Source: Arthrobacter sp. (GTDB lineage Bacteria > Actinomycetota > Actinomycetes > Actinomycetales > Micrococcaceae). Taken from it: 64,000 bases of DNA. The notes under the pieces are model-generated. The model saw nothing but the letters and a program-made list of their open reading frames with translations, had not been told where the DNA came from and did not search any database. Positions within the stretch are counted from its first letter, which is position 1; each line of letters begins with the position of its first letter. Positions 1-8,504 of this stretch are shown one piece after another. Made by a program: the position numbers and the translations under genes. Where the stretch lies: NCBI RefSeq assembly GCF_031179985.1, contig NZ_JAPSHJ010000001.1, positions 71,392-135,391 of the forward strand, written 5' to 3'.

Positions 1-981
1 GGCGTCGATCACTGTTTCCACCCTGACCTGCTCCGCAACAGCTTCGAAGCCCAGGATCAGCCTATGCCTGAACACACGGTGTGCCAGGGACTTTACGTCC
101 TCAGGGATCACGTGGTCGCGGCCGTCCAGCAAAGCGACTGCCCGGGCTGCCTGGCTGAACGCGATGCTGGCACGGGGGCTGGCGCCGAACTCGATGAAGC
201 CGGCAAGCCTGGCGTCGATGTACTGGGCGGCATTCCGCGTGACGTAGACCAGTCCGACAATGTAACGCACGATCGCGGGATCGATGTATACGCGGCGGAC
301 CAACTCCTGGACCTCTGAAATCGCGCCCAAGGAGGCGGCTGCGGCAGGCTTCTGTTCATCAGTGAAGACCCCGGCATCGATCCGGCGGATAATTTCAGCC
401 TCTTCGGCGGGCGTCGGATAATCCAGTACATCCTTGAGCATGAACCGGTCCATTTGGGCTTCGGGGAGAACGTAGGTCCCCTCCTGCTCAATCGGGTTCT
501 GCGTCGCCAGCACGAGGAACGGCGACGGCAAACGATAGACCACTCCCCCGATGGTCGTCTGCCGTTCCTGCATGGCTTCGAGCATGGCGCTCTGGGTTTT
601 GGCACTCGACCGGTTAATTTCATCCAGGAGCACGATGTTGGCATGCACCGGACCCAACTGGGTGACGAAAGTTCCCTTGGCGGCATCGTAGATCTGGGTG
701 CCGGCGATGTCGCTGGGCAGCAGGTCCGGCGTGCACTGGATGCGGCGGAAGTCAGCGCTGACGGCGTCGGCAACAGTCTGGGCGGCAGTGGTTTTGGCCA
801 GCCCGGGGACACTCTCAAGGAGAATGTGCCCTCCGGTCATCAGGCCGATGAGGAGCGATTCCCGCAGCCTGGCCTGTCCAACTACCTTCGCTTCAAAACT
901 GCGGGAAATGTCCCCCATGATCTGCTTGGCCCGGGCAAGCTCATCCGGTTCGATCCTGACGGGCGCCGTCGTCTGAAGCAC
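1..981 (-). CDS. MoxR-family AAA+ ATPase, 3' end outside the window
   Basis: The frame is open for 327 codons from a GTG at 981 to the window edge, so the C-terminal end lies outside. The GTG is preceded by a GGGGGA-type ribosome site at normal spacing. A Walker A motif reading SVPGLAKT sits near residues 57-64, and a Walker B with following helix reading LLDEINRSSAKTQSAMLEA near residues 115-135. The later stretch with RASIAFSQAARA is the helical lid typical of MoxR proteins. MoxR ATPases act as chaperone-like partners of VWA-domain proteins and usually stand upstream of DUF58 and transglutaminase genes; those would lie to the left and are not visible. The family is certain. Its client is not known. 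Confidence 0.93.
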   Translation of the reverse strand, partial: MLQTTAPVRIEPDELARAKQIMGDISRSFEAKVVGQARLRESLLIGLMTGGHILLESVPGLAKTTAAQTVADAVSADFRRIQCTPDLLPSDIAGTQIYDAAKGTFVTQLGPVHANIVLLDEINRSSAKTQSAMLEAMQERQTTIGGVVYRLPSPFLVLATQNPIEQEGTYVLPEAQMDRFMLKDVLDYPTPAEEAEIIRRIDAGVFTDEQKPAAAASLGAISEVQELVRRVYIDPAIVRYIVGLVYVTRNAAQYIDARLAGFIEFGASPRASIAFSQAARAVALLDGRDHVIPEDVKSLAHRVFRHRLILGFEAVAEQVRVETVIDA

Positions 982-1143
982 TGAAATCCCCCTGAAAGCT
1001 GCTGGTTGCCGTAGGGAGGTGCCTCCCCGCGGCGCGACGGCGGCATCAAGCGCCGCCACCGGCCATCCTATCCAAACGGAACCACCCATTTTGGGCAATG
1101 GGGACTACTCCCCATGCGCGGGCCGCAGGTCTATCCTGATGGC

Positions 1144-1347
1144 ATGATTCAGCTTCCAACCAATTACCAGCAGTATCTCTCGGCACAGGATCAGCACGTT
1201 GTCGATGCAATCCGCCCCGTCCTGATGCAGTCAGCAGCCGACCAGAAGTACGGCGTACGGGTGGTCTACAACCCCGGAGCCACAGGGCACCAGGCCCACC
1301 TCGATGAGACGTTGCCCTACGGAACGATTATTGAGGACATCGACTAG
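1144..1347 (+). CDS. Small conserved-looking hypothetical protein
   Basis: This 67-residue ORF starts MIQLPTNYQQYL and ends GTIIEDID. A longer reading begins at 1114, but I prefer the ATG at 1144 because a -10-like hexamer TATCCT lies exactly 6 nt before it with no ribosome site, the pattern of leaderless genes seen elsewhere in the window. It sits between the divergent moxR gene and the convergent ROK gene. It has no transmembrane segment, no cysteine and no domain I recognise. The composition is soluble and mildly acidic. No function can be assigned. Confidence 0.6.
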   Translation: MIQLPTNYQQYLSAQDQHVVDAIRPVLMQSAADQKYGVRVVYNPGATGHQAHLDETLPYGTIIEDID

Positions 1348-1354
1348 AGCCGAT

Positions 1355-2611
1355 TCAGCCCTCAAGCAACAATCGCTGTGAACGCGGCGCAAGGGTGTGC
1401 TCGAGGACCAGGCACGCGGCTCCCACGGCGCCAACATCCTCGCCGACGCCGGTGCCCACCACCTCTATGCCGTGGATCTGCCGGGCAGCGCTGCTGCTTT
1501 CAAGCAGTTCCGGGATCCGGTTCAGATAGCGCTCTGACAGGAGGTTCCAGAAGGGGCCGCCGAACACAACGCGTTCAACGTCGAGGGTGTTGGTGATGAC
1601 CGCTACAGCCCGCGAGACCAGGACCGCCGACCGGTCAATAATCTCCGCCGCGGCACTGTTTCCTGCCTCCGCTGCCTCGAACAACTTGGCGAAGCTGTTC
1701 TGAATTGCAGGCGCCGCGCCGGAATCCCCGGCGTCGTGCTCCAGCACTCCCGCCTCCACTGCCTGGGCGACCAGGACTTGGGGGATGCAGGAAGACTTAA
1801 CGCAGCCCCGAAGACCGCAATCACAGGGCGGGCCGTCAGGATCGACAATGATGTGGCCAATCTCTCCCGCGTTTCCTGACGTTCCTCTTACCAACTCATC
1901 ATTGAGCACGATTCCGCAGCCGATGCCCGTGCCCATATACATAAAGACGAAACTCCCCGAGCCGCTGGGACCACCCGCCCAGGTCTCCGCTACAGCAGCG
2001 CTGGTAACGTCCTTATCCACCAGGGTGGACAGGCCTGTGGCCTCGGCAAGGGCATCACGCAGGGGTACCCGGTCCCAACCGGCCAGCAGCGGAGGGGCCA
2101 CAACGGTGCCATGCTCCAGATCGATAGGCCCGGGAGCGGCAACGCCAAGTCCGGCAATTTTTGAGGCATCCACTCCTGATTCGTCCACAAGTTTCTTGAT
2201 TTCGCCTGCGATCGTCGCAATCACAGCAGCGGGGTCGGATCCTCCAGGCGTGTTGATCTTGGAGTGTTTCACCACAGAACCCACGAGGTCCAGGACCACG
2301 AACGTCGTTACCGCGGGGTCAAGGTGAACGCCCACCGCGTACATTCCCGAAGGATTCAGCTGCAGGATCGTCCTTGGTTTCCCGGGTCCGTTACCCTCTT
2401 TACCAGCCTCGATGATCAGATGCTGGTCCAGGAGCCGACGCGAAATGTTGGAGATGGTCTGCGGGGAAAGTCCGACAATCTGGGCAAGTTCCACCCGGCT
2501 CAGTCCAGCTGTTGACCGGCGAATGGCATCCAGGATGACCGTGAGATTAAAGTCGCCCATCCGGGGCAGATTGGTTCCGCGCCTTGGGGACGGCTGGCGG
2601 ATCTCAGTCAA
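1355..2611 (-). CDS. ROK-family transcriptional regulator
   Basis: The protein has 418 residues. A winged helix-turn-helix lies near residues 25-70 (LSRVELAQIVGLSPQTISN), followed by a ROK sugar-kinase-like fold. The ROK features are GLGVAAPGPID near residue 150, MGTGIGCGIVL near 226, a GEIGH segment and the zinc knuckle CDCGLRGC. The start is a TTG with GGGGAA just upstream. NagC/XylR-type ROK proteins repress sugar uptake or catabolism genes and are released by a sugar or sugar phosphate. No sugar gene adjoins it, so the target is likely elsewhere. The catalytic region reads VDKDVTSAA rather than the usual NDxNAAA of true kinases, which fits a regulator. Confidence 0.93.
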   Translation of the reverse strand: MTEIRQPSPRRGTNLPRMGDFNLTVILDAIRRSTAGLSRVELAQIVGLSPQTISNISRRLLDQHLIIEAGKEGNGPGKPRTILQLNPSGMYAVGVHLDPAVTTFVVLDLVGSVVKHSKINTPGGSDPAAVIATIAGEIKKLVDESGVDASKIAGLGVAAPGPIDLEHGTVVAPPLLAGWDRVPLRDALAEATGLSTLVDKDVTSAAVAETWAGGPSGSGSFVFMYMGTGIGCGIVLNDELVRGTSGNAGEIGHIIVDPDGPPCDCGLRGCVKSSCIPQVLVAQAVEAGVLEHDAGDSGAAPAIQNSFAKLFEAAEAGNSAAAEIIDRSAVLVSRAVAVITNTLDVERVVFGGPFWNLLSERYLNRIPELLESSSAARQIHGIEVVGTGVGEDVGAVGAACLVLEHTLAPRSQRLLLEG

Positions 2612-2744
2612 GGATTCCCCTACACTTTCTCGGCAAATTTATTAGTGATGTCTGCATCGTACGTTACTCCCGGGCCTCCCGGCACGACCCCACGCGCAGT
2701 TGACGATCAGGTCTCGTGGACGCCGCAAAGTCGGTTGTCCGGTT

Positions 2745-3935
2745 TCAGTTTCGGCCTCGGGAAATGCTCCTGGCGACAGTGAATTTTGTGTTCCTTCCCT
2801 GCACCATTGTGCGCCCAACCAACCGCTCTAAAGCAGGTAAGTACGGCAGGTGGCTGTTGAAAACCGTCCACAGTTCGCCGCCGGGTTCCAGCACCCTTGC
2901 AGCGGCCTCAAACAGCTTGATGCCGGCGCCTGCATGCACGCTCGCTCCCAGGTGGAACGGCGGGTTGAGCAGGATGAGTCCGGCGCTGGCTTCAGGCAGT
3001 GATTCCATCGCGTCATCCTGCAGTATTTTGATGCGACCCGACAGTCCGTTTGCCTGAGCGGTGCAAGTGGCCGAAGCGACTGCCGCAGCGGAACGATCGG
3101 TCGCAGTGACCTGGGCGTCTGGATGGCTGCGGGCGTACATGGCCGCCAAAATTCCCGTTCCGCAGCCCAGGTCCACCGCATGGGAAGCAGAAGCCATTTT
3201 GGGAAGGAACGTCAGAAGGAACCTTGTTCCGATGTCCAGCTTGGTGCCGGAGAACACTGCGCCGTGGGCGCAGACAGTAATGCCGAGCTCGGCGTTCTCA
3301 TCAACAATCGGATATGGCAGGGGCCCGCTCGGGACCTTGGGAGTACGCGCCACCAGCACGCGGGATTTCTGCCGTGCCAGCTGCGGCTCCACATCTTCGA
3401 AGCAGCGGGCAAGAACATTGTTCATACCCAGGCTCATGTGCTTGATCCGGCCGCCGGCCAGGAGAACCACGTCCGGTTCTGCGTAGCGCGCCACGGCATC
3501 GGCAGCTTCTTCGAGTTCGGCCAGGGTCCTGGGGAGCTGCATCACGACAAGGCGCGCTCCCGAGAGTAGCGAAGGACCAAGGGGCAATTGCACGAATCCA
3601 TCGATGCCGAGGCTGGCAGCGTTGTTCCGCAGGGCTTTCTCACCCGTGACGAGGTCCTGGTGGACACGAACTAGGCCAGGTGTGGCGGCTTCCGCTGAAC
3701 CTGGCGCTCCAAGGGGTCGTGCCGCTGAACGAGTTCGTGCCAGCGAAAGAGTGAGGGCCCCGTAGCGGTCGCCTATCACCGTCACATTGCCGTCCTCCGG
3801 CAGGAAACCGTCAGCCGCGTCGAGCAGCAGGCTGTCCGTGGCATCCCACGCCTGCAGGTTGGCGGCTTCCACATCGGGGAACCTGCGGAGGCGGTTCAAC
3901 AGGGGAACGGCTCCGCTCTCAGTCGTGTGATTCAT
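2745..3935 (-). CDS. Class I SAM methyltransferase, RsmC/RlmG-like
   Basis: The protein has 396 residues. I start it at the ATG at 3935 (MNHTTESG), which has AAGGG upstream; the longer reading frame into the preceding gene has no such support. The N-terminal half lacks a SAM motif and looks like the degenerate methyltransferase domain of RsmC and RlmG. The C-terminal half has the SAM motif VDLGCGTGILAA near residue 255 and the catalytic LLNPPFH near residue 325. The NPPF motif is typical of enzymes that methylate exocyclic amines, here probably N2 of guanine in rRNA. The start overlaps the end of the upstream monooxygenase gene by 17 bp, so the two are probably co-transcribed. Confidence 0.88.
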   Translation of the reverse strand: MNHTTESGAVPLLNRLRRFPDVEAANLQAWDATDSLLLDAADGFLPEDGNVTVIGDRYGALTLSLARTRSAARPLGAPGSAEAATPGLVRVHQDLVTGEKALRNNAASLGIDGFVQLPLGPSLLSGARLVVMQLPRTLAELEEAADAVARYAEPDVVLLAGGRIKHMSLGMNNVLARCFEDVEPQLARQKSRVLVARTPKVPSGPLPYPIVDENAELGITVCAHGAVFSGTKLDIGTRFLLTFLPKMASASHAVDLGCGTGILAAMYARSHPDAQVTATDRSAAAVASATCTAQANGLSGRIKILQDDAMESLPEASAGLILLNPPFHLGASVHAGAGIKLFEAAARVLEPGGELWTVFNSHLPYLPALERLVGRTMVQGRNTKFTVARSISRGRN

Positions 3936-5070
3936 GTTGCCCTTCAAAAAAACGCACAATACCAGCGACGGCAGCCCTGCCCGCGCGGTTTGCCCCAATC
4001 GTGGACGACGACGGCCCATAGCCCACGAGGTGCACCCTCGGCTCCGCGGCCACCTGCGTTCCAGCCATGGCGATTCCGCCGCCAGGGCCTCGAAGGTGCA
4101 GCGGGGCCAGGTGCTCCAGTTCTGCCCTGAACCCCGTGGCCCACAAAATGACGTCGGCGCCGAGGTAACCACCATCAGCCAGACGGACGCCGCCAGGCTC
4201 AATCGCGGTAAACATCTGCCTGCGGTTGAGCGCACCACGCTTCTCAGCGGCCCTGAGCGTCGGCGTCCACAGAAGGCCGGTTACCGCGACGACGCTTTGC
4301 GGAGGCAAGCCCAGTTTGACCCGCTCTTCCACGAGGGCGACGGCGTCGTGGCCTGCCTTCTGGTCGAAGTCGTCGTCCCGCCAGACGGGCTCCCTGCGGG
4401 TGAACCAGCTGGTGCTGGTGACTTTGGAGATCTCGTCCAGAAGCCCTACGGCCGAGATTCCGCCGCCCACCACCAGAACGTGTTGCCCGCGGAACTCCTC
4501 TGCGGAGACGTAGTCAGCCACGTGCAGTTGCCTGCCATGGAAGGTGAACTGGCCGGGATACACCGGCCAGAAGGGCCGGCTCCACGTTCCCGTCGCATTG
4601 ATGACAGCGCGTGCGTTCCACGATCCTGCAGAGGTTTCGATCCCGAGGCGCCCAAAGGGGTCAGCGTCCTGCCGGGACACGGTCCGCACTTTGACGGGCC
4701 GCTGAATCGCCAGGCCCAGCTGATGCTCGTAGTCACTGAAGTAGCGGGTGAGGAACTCGGAGCTTGGTTCTAACGGGTCCACTTCCGGTTTCGGGATGCC
4801 AGGAAGGTCACTGATCCCGTTGACGGTAGCCATGCGGAGGCTCTTCCAGCGGTGTCGCCACGCTCCCCCGGGTCCTTCTTCGGCATCGAGCACTGCGTAA
4901 GTCCAAGGTGCAGCTGGCGGCCTGGTTGACGGAGCAACGCTGGTAGCCGAAGCGACGCCGGTAGCCGGAACAAAACCGCGGCGCGCCAAATGGTAGGCAG
5001 CGGACAGGCCCGCCTGGCCGGCACCAATAACAAGGACGTCGGCCTCGACGTCCGGCTGGGTTGCGGTCAG
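3919..5070 (-). CDS. Flavoprotein monooxygenase (CzcO-like) with doubtful start
   Basis: The protein shows an FAD-binding Rossmann motif VIGAGQAG near residues 14-21, a second NADPH-binding motif VVGGGISAVG in the middle and a C-terminal LWATGFR motif, the order found in class B-like flavin monooxygenases. The frame has no ATG, GTG or TTG upstream of the first Rossmann motif before an in-frame stop. The only near start is a CTG at 5070, used here provisionally. The first TTG (4989) falls after the FAD motif and would give a protein that cannot bind FAD. Just upstream, two GTG codons (5084, 5081) lead into a run of five A on the coding strand; one extra A would join them in frame to the gene. 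This is either a non-standard start, a real frameshift or a homopolymer error. Confidence 0.8.
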   Translation of the reverse strand: MTATQPDVEADVLVIGAGQAGLSAAYHLARRGFVPATGVASATSVAPSTRPPAAPWTYAVLDAEEGPGGAWRHRWKSLRMATVNGISDLPGIPKPEVDPLEPSSEFLTRYFSDYEHQLGLAIQRPVKVRTVSRQDADPFGRLGIETSAGSWNARAVINATGTWSRPFWPVYPGQFTFHGRQLHVADYVSAEEFRGQHVLVVGGGISAVGLLDEISKVTSTSWFTRREPVWRDDDFDQKAGHDAVALVEERVKLGLPPQSVVAVTGLLWTPTLRAAEKRGALNRRQMFTAIEPGGVRLADGGYLGADVILWATGFRAELEHLAPLHLRGPGGGIAMAGTQVAAEPRVHLVGYGPSSSTIGANRAGRAAVAGIVRFFEGQHESHD

Positions 5071-5228
5071 ACCTTTTTCACCACGCCCGATTTGAGCTGC
5101 ATAGGCCCCACGCCGTCAACATTGGGCGTTCAGGGCAGGGTGGCAGTGCTTCATTCACCTTGCCATCGTAGTCCAGTGCCTGGCTGATGGCGTGCGGGTT
5201 GCTGGTCCAGGACGGGGCAATGAGACAA

Positions 5229-5271
5229 AGAAAAACCGCCAGAACCAAGGACATTCCCTGGTTCCAGCGGT
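5229..5271 (-). terminator. Rho-independent terminator of the downstream tRNA-Ala
   Basis: On the minus strand an imperfect hairpin (arms CCGCTGGAACCAGGG and CCTTGGTTCTGGCGG, with G-T wobbles) is followed directly by TTTTTCTTT. It starts 7 nt after the 3' end of the tRNA gene at 5278-5350. Confidence 0.85.
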
Positions 5272-5277
5272 ATTCGG

Positions 5278-5350
5278 TGGAGCTGAGGGGACTCGAACCC
5301 CTGACCCCCTGCATGCCATGCAGGTGCGCTACCAGCTGCGCCACAGCCCC
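5278..5350 (-). tRNA. tRNA-Ala (anticodon GGC), copy 1
   Basis: The 73-nt cloverleaf has acceptor arms GGGGCTG and CAGCTCC with the alanine identity pair G3:U70 and discriminator A73. The anticodon stem CCTGC/GCAGG encloses loop ATGGCAT, giving anticodon GGC, which reads GCC codons. CCA is not encoded. It is identical to the copy at 5538-5610, including short flanks. Confidence 0.97.
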
Positions 5351-5492
5351 GAATGCCGACCCCATCAAGATTTTATTCTTCACGGAAGCAACTCGATCAG
5401 CTTAATGCACAAACTGGCGGGATGCGAATTCAACAGGAACCTCCCGGCCCGGATGGGCAGATCGAAATCACCGCCCCCGGAACGAGTTCCGG

Positions 5493-5530
5493 AAAACAAA
5501 AATCCGCCGGAACCTTGCGGTTCCGGCGGA
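5493..5530 (-). terminator. Strong terminator between the two tRNA-Ala genes
   Basis: On the minus strand a perfect 12-bp stem (TCCGCCGGAACC / GGTTCCGGCGGA) with a GCAA tetraloop is followed by TTTTTGTTTT. It lies 7 nt after the end of the upstream tRNA copy. The two tRNA genes therefore look like separate transcription units. Confidence 0.93.
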
Positions 5531-5537
5531 CATCCGG

Positions 5538-5610
5538 TGGAGCTGAGGGGACTCGAACCCCTGACCCCCTGCATGCCATGCAGGTGCGCTACCAGCTGCG
5601 CCACAGCCCC
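5538..5610 (-). tRNA. tRNA-Ala (anticodon GGC), copy 2
   Basis: It is identical over all 73 nt to the gene at 5278-5350, with the same GGC anticodon, G3:U70 pair and A73. Sequence identity extends to 80 bp (5535-5614 against 5275-5354), consistent with a recent local duplication or gene conversion. Confidence 0.97.
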
Positions 5611-5757
5611 GAATTTTCGTTGCCCCTGCATAAATTCTACGGGTGAATCCGTCTCATTCAGCTGATTTCCTGTCCGGGTTTCTCCGGAGCAACTCAAATA
5701 TCTTAGATCAGCCCTTCGGAAAATTCCAAATCGGGCATATTCATCGTTTCCGAGCGG

Positions 5758-6159
5758 CTACTCCGTATCGGAGGAGACAGCAGCTTTGGCCGACGTGTCA
5801 TTTCCGAGCTGCAGATCCACCACCGGGCAGTCCTTCCACAGGCGTTCCAGGGCGTAGAAAACCCGGTCTTCCTCGTGCTGGACGTGGATGACAATGTCGG
5901 AGTAGTCCAGCAGCACCCAGCGGCCGCCAGACCTGCCTTCGCGGCGGACCGGGCGAAGCTCCTGCTTGGAGAGCTCCTCCTCAATTCCGTCAACGATGGC
6001 GTTGACCTGGCGCTCGCTCGGTGCTGACGCGATCAGGAACACGTCGGCGAGGGCCAGGCGCTCACTGACGTCCAGGGCAACGATGTCCTCGGCGATTTTC
6101 TCCGCCGCAGCTTTGGCTGCGAGGCGGGCTGTGGCGATGGATGATTCAGATGCAGTCAC
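5758..6159 (-). CDS. rsfS: Ribosome silencing factor RsfS
   Basis: The 133-residue protein matches the RsfS/DUF143 family. It carries the core DVFLIASAPSERQVNAIVDG near residues 38-58 and the strand-rich segment GRWVLLDYSDIVIHV with HEEDRVFYALERLW near residues 80-110. RsfS binds uL14 on the large subunit and blocks subunit joining when nutrients run low. The ATG-proximal GTG start has AAGGAG upstream. It ends the minus-strand group with the membrane protein gene and nadD; the nadD-rsfS pairing is common in bacteria. Confidence 0.95.
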   Translation of the reverse strand: MTASESSIATARLAAKAAAEKIAEDIVALDVSERLALADVFLIASAPSERQVNAIVDGIEEELSKQELRPVRREGRSGGRWVLLDYSDIVIHVQHEEDRVFYALERLWKDCPVVDLQLGNDTSAKAAVSSDTE

Positions 6160-6189
6160 GGGACTCCTTGTAGTGGGTTAAAGCGGGGT

Positions 6190-7497
6190 TCAGCGGGTCA
6201 GGCCGCTGATAATCATGGTCACGCCGGCGATCAGGGCCACGATGCCAATGGCGAGTACAGCCAACTGAAGCAGGCGCAGGCGGTGGGCCCTGCCCAAGCC
6301 AGCAGTGACGGCATCCAGCGGTTCAAGGCCATACGCTGCATTTGCGCTGACACGCGGATGCTCAGTGAAATTTTCCTCAGCCTCTGCGTCCCAGGTCTGT
6401 GTCTGTCTGCGCTGAACGCTGACAGGGGTTTGCTGGGGAGCTGCAGGGGCTGCGGGGGCCGCCTGTGAGGATGCTGCCTGCGCCACGGCCTCAGCGCGAG
6501 CCAACACGCCGGAGCGACCGGTGATGGGACCGCTGCTGTTCAGCCGGGGGGCGCCCGGCTTTCGTGGGCCCGCCTGCCGTTCCGCCGGGACACGGGGTCC
6601 GGGGTGGGTCACCACCGGAACGTAGGACGTGGCCGGCTTCTTCATGACGGGGCGGTCGATGCCGGGAACGTGCACAAATTCGAGTGGCGTCACCATGGCA
6701 AGGTTGCTGGCTGCTGAAGGATCATGGCGTGGCTGCTGGGGCGCCGTCGCTTGTTCGGCAAGCTTCTGTTTCGCCATGGCACGCTTGTTGAGCACGGCGG
6801 CGCGCTCTGCAAGGGCAATCTGCTGGGCCAGGATCTCGGGGTCCACGGCCTCCGGATCATTCGCCGCGATGTGCTCCATTTTGGCCAACTGGTTCTTGGC
6901 CTGTTCAGCAATGAGCGTGCGTGTGGCCAATGCCTGCTCCACTGTCATGCCTTCCGGAACGTTCACACCATCTAAGCCGGCGTCCTGACGTTCGGCAGGC
7001 GAACCGGCAGCAGATTCCTGACGCCGCGACTTGTGTCCCTCGGCAGGCACGTTCGTACTAGCTCGTGATGCGGAGATCACGGGATTCGCGGCTGTTGGCG
7101 GAGAAGCCTCAGCCCTCAACTGCTGAAGTCTTAGCTGTCGACGCGTGGGTGGCCCTCCAGCTGAAAGCTGCTCTTCCTTCTCGGCCAATTCCTTAATCGT
7201 CCGCAGGGCAGCACGGTCCCTGGCGCGGATCTGGGAAGAACGCTCCGCCGATGTCCTGACCGAATCCACGGGCTCAGCCGCAACCCGCCGGACCCGGCCG
7301 GTGCTCCCGGTGTCCAGAGGGTCCGTGGCCGGGCTGTTCGTACCCTGGTCTTCGGGCTGGGGTACCGTCGGCTGTTTCGAGACAGGAGGAACGTGACCGG
7401 GTGCCTCTGCTCCGGCGTCACGGGTTTCGTTCAGACGCGCATCTCTTGCCTGACGTAGTTCACGACGGCTGCGGACGGGTGGCTGTTCCTGGCTCAT
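6190..7497 (-). CDS. Low-complexity protein with C-terminal membrane anchor
   Basis: The protein has 435 residues. The N-terminal 350 or so are rich in Ala, Pro, Arg, Gln and Glu with no recognisable fold, opening with a basic stretch (VRSRRELRQARDARL). A central segment (ALATRTLIAEQAKNQLAKM to AERAAVLNKRAMAKQKLAEQ) looks helical and possibly coiled-coil. One hydrophobic helix, LLQLAVLAIGIVALIAGVTM, lies at the extreme C-terminus, so most of the protein would be cytoplasmic with a tail anchor. It sits 12 bp after nadD and about 30 bp before rsfS, so the three are probably one transcript. I do not recognise a function. Confidence 0.85.
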   Translation of the reverse strand: MSQEQPPVRSRRELRQARDARLNETRDAGAEAPGHVPPVSKQPTVPQPEDQGTNSPATDPLDTGSTGRVRRVAAEPVDSVRTSAERSSQIRARDRAALRTIKELAEKEEQLSAGGPPTRRQLRLQQLRAEASPPTAANPVISASRASTNVPAEGHKSRRQESAAGSPAERQDAGLDGVNVPEGMTVEQALATRTLIAEQAKNQLAKMEHIAANDPEAVDPEILAQQIALAERAAVLNKRAMAKQKLAEQATAPQQPRHDPSAASNLAMVTPLEFVHVPGIDRPVMKKPATSYVPVVTHPGPRVPAERQAGPRKPGAPRLNSSGPITGRSGVLARAEAVAQAASSQAAPAAPAAPQQTPVSVQRRQTQTWDAEAEENFTEHPRVSANAAYGLEPLDAVTAGLGRAHRLRLLQLAVLAIGIVALIAGVTMIISGLTR

Positions 7498-7508
7498 TTA
7501 AAACTCAT

Positions 7509-8243
7509 TCAGTGCTTGCTGGTTTGTCTGGCGGTGGATTCTGCGCGGTACTCGTGTCCGGGCTGCGTCCCGGCGTAGAGCCCGTATTTTGCAATGTATT
7601 GGACAACGCCGTCGGGCACGAGGTACCAGACAGGCTCCCCTGCGGCGACCCTGGTGCGGCAATCCGTTGAAGAAATAGCCATCGCAGGCACCTCAAGGAG
7701 GCTGACGTCATCGCGCCCCATTCCATCCAACTCATGGCCGGGCCTGGTCACTCCCACAAAATGGGCAAGCGACCAGAGTTCCTCGATGTTCTTCCACGAA
7801 AGGATCTGAGCCATGGCGTCCGCACCGGTGATGAAGAAAAGATCAGCGTCGGGACGCTGGATGTGCAGGTCGCGGAGGGTGTCGATCGTGTAGGTCGGAC
7901 CGGGCCTGTCGACGTCGACACGGCTGACAGTGAAGCGGGGATTGGATGCCGTGGCAATGACCGTCATGAGGTAACGATGCTCCGGCTCACTGACTTTCTT
8001 TGTCATTTTCTGCCAAGGCTGCCCGGTGGGCACAAAAACAACTTCATCCAGGCCAAACTGCGCGGCCACTTCGCTGGCCGCGACAAGGTGCCCGTGATGG
8101 ATGGGGTCAAATGTGCCGCCCATCACGCCCAGACGCAGACGGCGCTTCGCGCCGGGCTGCTGCAGTTTGGCGGAAATGTTAGTGACCTTGGCCGTGATCG
8201 TGCTTGTTCGGGTGCTGGCGGTGAGGATCGGCATGTTCTTCAA
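7509..8243 (-). CDS. nadD: Nicotinate-nucleotide adenylyltransferase
   Basis: The enzyme adenylates nicotinate mononucleotide in NAD synthesis. The nucleotidyltransferase signature [11 protein letters not shown] lies near residues 43-53 and the second motif ISSTDCR (family ISSTxIR) about 40 residues before the end. The body length is typical, but there is an N-terminal extension of about 35 residues. The frame given starts at a TTG; an ATG at 8234 is an equally good start. Neither has a strong ribosome site. Both place the nadD start inside the end of the upstream small membrane protein gene (overlap 56-65 bp), so translational coupling is likely. Confidence 0.93.
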   Translation of the reverse strand: MKNMPILTASTRTSTITAKVTNISAKLQQPGAKRRLRLGVMGGTFDPIHHGHLVAASEVAAQFGLDEVVFVPTGQPWQKMTKKVSEPEHRYLMTVIATASNPRFTVSRVDVDRPGPTYTIDTLRDLHIQRPDADLFFITGADAMAQILSWKNIEELWSLAHFVGVTRPGHELDGMGRDDVSLLEVPAMAISSTDCRTRVAAGEPVWYLVPDGVVQYIAKYGLYAGTQPGHEYRAESTARQTSKH

Positions 8244-8424
8244 CAGCTTCGTGGCGCCTGCCGAGGTTCGTGTAGGAGAGTGTCACAAACATCAGCGCTA
8301 AGAGGATGGCAAAAATCACCGCGCCGAACACCCAAGGCTCGGCCCACAGTGGAGCGAGCTCCTCGTGGCCGGCTTCGCCGCCGGCCGTGGCAGCGATGGA
8401 CGTGGCGATCTGCTGAACCAGCAT
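8179..8424 (-). CDS. Small single-pass membrane protein
   Basis: The 81-residue product starts at the ATG at 8424, which has AGGGGAG just upstream; a longer TTG reading to 8445 is less likely. It has one clear transmembrane helix ([20 protein letters not shown]) near residues 28-50. The C-terminal tail is rich in His and charged residues ([18 protein letters not shown]) and could bind metal, though that is only a composition remark. It lies between proA and nadD, and its 3' end overlaps the nadD start. Function unknown. Confidence 0.8.
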   Translation of the reverse strand: MLVQQIATSIAATAGGEAGHEELAPLWAEPWVFGAVIFAILLALMFVTLSYTNLGRRHEAVEEHADPHRQHPNKHDHGQGH

Positions 8425-8504
8425 TTTCTCCCCTACTGAGTACAAAGGATGACGACGGCGGGCGGTCCCGCCGTTCAGGACTTCTGTTCTATGTTACAGC
8501 TTTG

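Noticed and set aside
108..818. 236-codon minus-strand ORF within moxR
   Set aside because: It is in a different frame of the same strand; the true MoxR frame starts at a GTG at 981 and is open to the window edge.
5192..5665. ORFs repeating GTRTPDPLHAMQVRYQLRHSP
   Set aside because: This peptide is the antisense reading of the two tRNA-Ala genes, a well-known false hit.
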